Made by a program: the position numbers and the translations under genes
Assembly: GCF_902635505.1 (NCBI RefSeq)
Contig: NC_045432.1
Coordinates: forward strand, 73,229,823-73,293,822
From: Sarcophilus harrisii
Taxonomy: Eukaryota > Chordata > Mammalia > Dasyuromorphia > Dasyuridae
Reading direction: 5' to 3'
Length of the DNA: 64,000 nucleotides
Shown here: piece by piece, positions 59,115 to 64,000 of the stretch
How the letters are laid out: each line of letters begins with the position of its first letter
Position numbering within the stretch: position 1 is the first letter of the stretch
Notes under the pieces: generated by a model
The model's database searches: none
What the model was told of the DNA's origin: nothing
The model's input: the letters and a program-made list of their open reading frames with translations, nothing else

Positions 59115-59157
<43 letters not shown>
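59108..59157. repeat. Long poly-C tract (7 C, T, 42 C)
   Basis: 59108-59114 is seven C, 59115 a T, then 59116-59157 is 42 C without a break. In the WDR44 pre-mRNA this is a 42-base G run, about 180 bases before the acceptor of exon 2. Either a real hypervariable tract or an assembly/sequencing artefact. Confidence 0.95.
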
Positions 59158-59159
<2 letters not shown>

Positions 59160-59657
59160 CTTCGTGTCTCTAGGGACACAAGTATGCCAGCTAAGCTTTT
59201 ATGTCAGGACTCAGATAACAAACTTTAAACAAAAGAGGGCCAAGCAGATTGCTAAGGGCCATCCACTAGACGTCTCCTTGAAAACATCCATTTACCCCTT
59301 AACAACCATGTGTGGGTTTACTAAAGCAAATCACCACCCACTGTGTGCCTCAGTGAAGAGGCTCTAGAGAATTGCACTGGCTAGAAAAACTCATCATCCC
59401 ATGACCAAGCCAGCAAGGAGCCTCTCCCAAATTACCTTGGCCGGGCCTAACACCACAAACTTATGGGTCATCACCAGGCCTACGTAACAGTGAGATATTT
59501 ATACACAGCTCTAATATTTAGAAACTGATTTACATTTTTAAAACCTGTCGGGTAATTAGCAATTCCTACTCTTACCTTACAGATGAGCAAACTGAGGTTC
59601 AAAGAGGTTATAAATAACTTATCTATGAACATACAGGCATCAGAACAAGGACTTGAA

Positions 59658-59740
59658 AGACAACTAGGTGACACAGTGGATAGAGCACTGGCCCTGGACT
59701 CAGCAGTTCTTGAGTTCAAACGTGGCCTTTCCATTCTTCC
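59658..59740 (+). repeat. Marsupial SINE 5' part
   Basis: 'gacaactaggtgacacagtg', 'gatagagcactggccctgga', 'ctcagcagttcttgagttca'. Only the head is present. Confidence 0.75.
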
Positions 59741-59851
59741 ATTTTTAGTACCTTGCTAATGTTAACTTAGGATTTACTTCTAATGACAGCTTCATCACCA
59801 CAAGGTTGGCCTACAGCTGACACTTTTTTTTTTTTAGTTTCCATCTACTAA

Positions 59852-60048
59852 GGTCTGAGTTCATAATGTTTGTCATTTTATGGACCCCTCTGACAATCTC
59901 TGGAGAAATCTATGGATCTCCTCTCTGAAAAATGCTTTTAAAAGCATAAAATAAAATGCACAGGATTACAAAGGAAATCGATTACAACAAAATACAGTTA
60001 TCAAAATATATTTAAAAAAAACTTCCATAAACTCTAGGTTGGGTACTC
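59852..60048 (+). mobile_element. hAT-type miniature DNA element
   Basis: The inside ('ttttatggacccctctgaca', 'aaataaaatgcacaggatta', 'caaaggaaatcgattacaac', 'aaatacagttatcaaaatat') matches the element at 21742. Flanks TCTACTAA (59844-59851) and TTTACTAA (60049-60056) are an 8-bp duplication with one mismatch. Inverted ends are badly worn. Confidence 0.65.
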
Positions 60049-61329
60049 TTTACTAAAATGTAGAAATTATCTGTTGAGTATAAACACTGAAGAAATCATA
60101 ATTTAGAAAAACTTCCAAAAATGAAGTAACTTTTCTATGCAGTAAATATGTGGTTTCCCTGGGATTATCAGTTTCAGTTCTACAACCTCTCATAGATTTC
60201 AAACTCTCTCCTACATACATAAGAGATGACAACAAAGTTTGCATGCTAAAAACTGAACACAACCTTGAATCACTCCACAAAAATGAAAAGATCTCCACCA
60301 AGGGAACTTCCCTTAAGCTTCTAAGACACAGGATTCAGAGTTCTAAGAAACCTCTAAGACAGACTAATCCGATCCTCTCATTTTAGAGATGGGAAGTGAC
60401 TTGTCCAAAGCCACACAACGAGGAAGTAGGAGACTCTTCTACATTAGCCAGAAAGAGGCGGGAACACTAACAATCAATATCATTTGAGTAACATCAATGG
60501 GAAGTAAACCAACATTCAAATAGATCTCCCTCCCATAAGAGGGGGCGATAAGAAGAGAAGGACAGTAGTTGCTGGCAGATGAGGAAGGTTCAGAAGGACA
60601 CGTGCAAGAGGAGCACATGTGTAAGAAGAGAAAGAACCCTTGCTTCAGCTCACCAAAAAGAACCCATGAGATTGCTTAATCCCATCACATAAAAGCTCAT
60701 CTATCTGAATAATTGTGAGAGGGTAGAATACCATCGCACATTTCTCTTATCACTGATTTTCTGGGTTGATGGAAGCCAGTCACTGGCCCAAAGGCTGCTA
60801 GTTCCCAGCTGGCACTGAAGAAGCTACATCTATATGGACGCCTTAATATGGTCACTGCTTCTCAACTACTTGGGCTGGGCATGTACCCCTGTGATCTCCT
60901 CAATATAGGGAGCTCCTGGTGAAGAAACTCTCTCTTCCATATGGATAGGGCAGCTCTTCAACAACTTAAAAAGTCTTGGGGAGGTGGGTGCCTAAGGAAC
61001 TGAGAGGATTTGCCAGCCATGAGGTCTGATTGGAATCTAGGGCTCCCTGACCAAGAGGCTCTTTTTAATAAACTATGCACATCAAAGGCAAACAGATGGC
61101 CTAGCTCCCTGAGGAATCCATCCCAGAGCCCCAGGAGTTCTCTGGCAGCTGGCACTCAGCTTGGAGCCTGGGCTGTTTTTTCTGAGCTTGAGAAAAGGCC
61201 TACTTCAATCGTGTTTGGTTTTGCTCCATCCCCATCCAACACTAAGCCTCACACACTCAGGCTTCACGCCTAGAATATCGGAGGAAAGCTTCACGGAAAA
61301 TCACAAGTGAGTTAGTTTTCTTATATATT

Positions 61330-61465
61330 TATCCAATTCAATAAACATCGAGTGGCTCCTCACTAATATGCAGAACACAACACTAGGTGCAGATCTGAAA
61401 GTGAATCACACAAAATCCCCGTCCTCCCAAGGTGCTCATGCTCTAGGAATTCACGTTTTACCAGA
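61330..61465 (+). repeat. Ancient repeat of the 'tattaagcacctactatgtgcc' family
   Basis: 'caattcaataaacatcgagt', 'acaaaatccccgtcctccca', 'aggtgctcatgctctaggaa'. Decayed. Confidence 0.45.
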
Positions 61466-62019
61466 CGATTAAGGTGAAAAGAAATCACAGCACTAAATCG
61501 CAATAGTTGAGCACTAGGGAAGTGCTGAAACCCCAGCTAGAAGATCCTAGGGCCTAAGGCACCCCTTGCTTACCCAGACCAGGCTTGAGTTTCAATTCTA
61601 AAGGAAGAGGTGACCAAATAGCCACAAGAACTCTTCCCCCAATGCCTGGCTCCTCCCACCACGTGTGATCTAGCAAGTTCCCTGAGCAGAAATGCTCAAC
61701 CACTTCTTTCAAGCCTAGATAGAGTATTCAAGTCTTTTCTGTGAGCTCTCAGTCGCCACCCATAGTGCTTTCCCCTTCAATCAAGATGGATTCTGTCACA
61801 TCCCAATCTCCCAGCCACTTTTCTTTCCTAGAATAGGGAGTCTGACTAAGGAATGATGGAGTTTCTGGTTGGCTCCTAGAGGCAAAGTAAATTCGGTGAG
61901 ACGGGTACCTCCACATCATAATCACTTTCAAATTACAAACCACAAATTTTCTTTAAAATGGTATTTTGCTAAAGAGGGCATAATTAAGTTCTCCTTTGAT
62001 CCATCAAAAGCATATTAGC

Positions 62020-62402
62020 AAGATGCACCAAATCAGTTCCAATAGAACAGTAATGAACTGAACCAGCGACACCCAGCGAAAGAACTCTGGGAGATGACTA
62101 TGAACCACTACGTAGAATTCCCAATCCTTCTATTTTTGTCCGCCTGCATAATAGTACACTACTTCGAAGTCTGACTCTTTTTTTTTTTTTTTGAACAGCA
62201 AAACAACTGTTTGGACATGTATACATATATTGTATTTAACTTCTACTTTACCATATTTAACATGTGTTGGTCAACCTGCTGTCTGGGGGAGGGGGTGGGG
62301 GGAAGGAGGGAAAAAGTTGGAACAAAAGGTTTTGCAACTGTCAATGCTGAAAAATTCCCCATGCATATATCTTGTAAATAAAAAGCTGTAATTTAAAAAA
62401 AA
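62020..62402 (+). mobile_element. L1 3' end with 14-bp duplication
   Basis: 'accaaatcagttccaataga', 'gagatgactatgaaccacta', 'tgggggagggggtgggggga', 'tgcatatatcttgtaaataa', then an A-run. AAAAGCATATTAGC flanks it at 62006-62019 and 62403-62416. Same subfamily group as the copies at 49.2 and 52.3 kb but somewhat diverged. Confidence 0.9.
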
Positions 62403-62419
62403 AAAAGCATATTAGCTTC

Positions 62420-62580
62420 AGGGCAGTTAGGTGGTGCAGTGGATTGAGCATCAGGCCTGAAGTCAGGAGGACCCAAGTTCAAATGTGACCTCAGTCACTT
62501 AACACACTTCCTAGCTGTGTGATCCTGGGCAAGTCACTTAACCCCAGTTGCTTCAGCAAAAACAACAACAACAACAAAAA
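62420..62580 (+). repeat. Marsupial SINE with 12-bp duplication
   Basis: Agggcagttaggtggtgcag, 'gaagtcaggaggacccaagt', 'gtgatcctgggcaagtcact' and a tail of CAA units. CATATTAGCTTC flanks it at 62408-62419 and 62581-62592. It struck the right-hand target copy of the L1 just before it, so the SINE is younger than that L1. Confidence 0.93.
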
Positions 62581-63574
62581 CATATTAGCTTCTAGTCAAA
62601 AGTAGAGAGGGGATAGACATAATTTGCAAAGGTGACCATAGCAATTCATATGTGCCAAGAAAATCAAAGAGCAAAGAGAATGTAGAGTGAATGGGACCAG
62701 TCCTGGGTACCTACTCTTTTCATGTGATAAGTCTTTTTTGATATCCATCTTGAAATGATGGTTTACATAACTGCCTATTCCTGAAGCTGGCTGGGACTAT
62801 GCCAGGGGAGTCAAATATTTGATGGGGTACAAGAAAATCAGATTAATATTCAATATACCTTTGAACTCATCTATTGGCAAAACTCAAGAAGCAGCCCAAA
62901 AGAGCAGTGCCAGGGAAGAGTGTTCTATACAAACACGCACCTCCTAGTAGACTCCGGATTAGCTCTTTTCTATTTGAATGCAATTTTCATCAAATCCATC
63001 TAAAATGAATTATACAGATCCCTGCTTTATTAAAGCAGGGTTTAACAACACAATTTCACCTTTTCTCAGTGACACATGGTCATTAAATTAAACTATCACA
63101 TTAAATGAAAACATCAATTATTCTCAAATAGCACCTGAGGCCGTTACTGAACTCTGAAGCAGACTGAGATTTTATACTAAACAATTCCAAACTGTCTCCT
63201 CTTGTTTTTGGATGATCAATTGTCCCTTCTTGCTGTTATAAATGGTGCCTCTGAAAGATGACAGACTCTAATTTACCGCTTCCAATCTTTTCTGTGATGG
63301 AAAACCAAATAACTACAGAATGTTAGGATTTTATCTCAATTAAGATTTGATCAGCTGTGAATGAAGACCTGAGGGTCTCCAAACACATAGTAGGTGCTCT
63401 ATAAATGGCGATTACCTCTCTTCCCTTTATTCTTAAAGGATTATGTGACTTCCATTTTGGCTGGCTGCTCAGAGGCCTTTTTCCTTATTATGCACATCTT
63501 GCATTTATACTGCCTAGGTGGACAAGCCCCTTCTTGCTCTGCTGTTTTCAAAGATGGAGAGAATGTAATGATGA

Positions 63575-63720
63575 GGTCTAGCGCTGGAAAGAATCTTAAA
63601 GATCAGTGCCGCTGTTTCTCCCATCCCCATTACTGATTACAAAACAAAGGTCATGGGGGAGAACTGAGATTTGAAGCCAATCTTTAGACTCCAGATCCAG
63701 TGCTCTTTCCTCTTGAGGAT
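63575..63720 (-). repeat. MIR-related repeat fragment
   Basis: 'tagcgctggaaagaatctta', 'gaactgagatttgaagccaa' and 'ctccagatccagtgctcttt' keep the order of the copies at 13.6 and 14.2 kb. Confidence 0.45.
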
Positions 63721-64000
63721 CAAGAGAGCAATAACTGAGCTGGAAATCAAACAAGATGATCTCTAGAAATCACCTCCGAACCCTTCAAGCACTCCAGGGA
63801 TGGGCACTATGAGCAGAACTGGCTCCAACTATTAGGGCGAATAAGTGCAATTCTCATTCAGAACAGAAAAGAAAGGGCCCTGTTTGTGTCAAGAGACCCA
63901 GCCTCTAGCCTCGGTATGCCCATTGTTTTAACACAAGTTCTCAGAACCTATCAGCAGCACATGGAGACACCACTGGACCACTGGAAAGATCATTCAGCCA

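Larger units (their letters stand above)
58939..64000 (-). other. WDR44 intron 1 (3' part only)
   Basis: I looked on the gene strand for the expected first exon (EEFYDAPEDVHLG) and did not find it, so intron 1 continues past the window. Visible contents are a 42-base C run, a SINE, a hAT-type miniature element, and a nested L1/SINE pair. About 60.1-61.3 kb and 62.6-63.5 kb hold nothing named. Confidence 0.7.

Noticed and set aside
59108-59157. The C run as telomere-like or satellite DNA
   Set aside because: There is no TTAGGG unit or higher-order period, only a homopolymer with a single T.
60958-64000. A search for WDR44 exon 1 or a neighbouring gene at the right edge
   Set aside because: No reading in either strand resembled EEFYDAPEDVHLG or any known protein.

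Overview
This is a 64-kb piece of a vertebrate nuclear genome, almost certainly a marsupial. The repeats are the basis for that. There are many short interspersed elements of the marsupial MIR/CORE type (head like gggcagctaggtggcgcag, core like gtgaccctgggcaagtcac, some with an RTE-like aacaacaaca tail). There are L1 3' ends of a type I associate, from memory only, with Australian marsupials. Old L2, MIR, CR1/L3-like, hAT and Tigger remnants make up the rest. I cannot name the species.

The window holds one host gene, on the minus strand: WDR44 (rabphilin-11 / Rab11-binding protein), X-linked in placental mammals. Nineteen coding exons were read between 58938 and the stop codon at 3502-3504. 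Every splice phase closes, and together they encode 886 complete residues plus one glycine codon shared with the missing upstream exon. The human protein is 913 aa, so only one coding exon (about 26 residues, carrying the start codon and the FFAT-like motif) should be missing, upstream of 64000. The visible protein has an acidic N-terminal region, a proline-rich SH3-ligand segment, an AKT-type RPRSNS site, the Rab11-binding region and seven C-terminal WD repeats. The CDS looks intact.

Layout: 1-2500 is downstream intergenic DNA. About 2505-3501 is the 3'UTR and 3502-3596 the last coding exon. Exons 19-14 lie at 10.4-16.4 kb, 13-10 at 21.1-26.4 kb, 9-6 at 28.4-38.9 kb, 5-4 at 40.7-41.6 kb, 3 at 47.4 kb and 2 at 58.9 kb. 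The rest of the window, to 64000, is intron 1.

The introns hold layered repeat insertions that can be ordered in time. A solo LTR (6-bp target duplication) sits inside a CR1-type LINE. A second solo LTR has clean 6-bp duplications. L1 3' ends have 11-14-bp duplications; one carries a GGGA microsatellite in place of its A-tail, and another had its own target duplication hit by a SINE. Three hAT-type miniature elements have 8-bp duplications, and there is a Tigger transposase remnant. The least-explained items are a 42-base poly-C run in intron 1, a GC-AG intron, a terminal-inverted-repeat element near 27 kb, and a two-copy repeat shared by two introns. I found no previously undescribed gene system.
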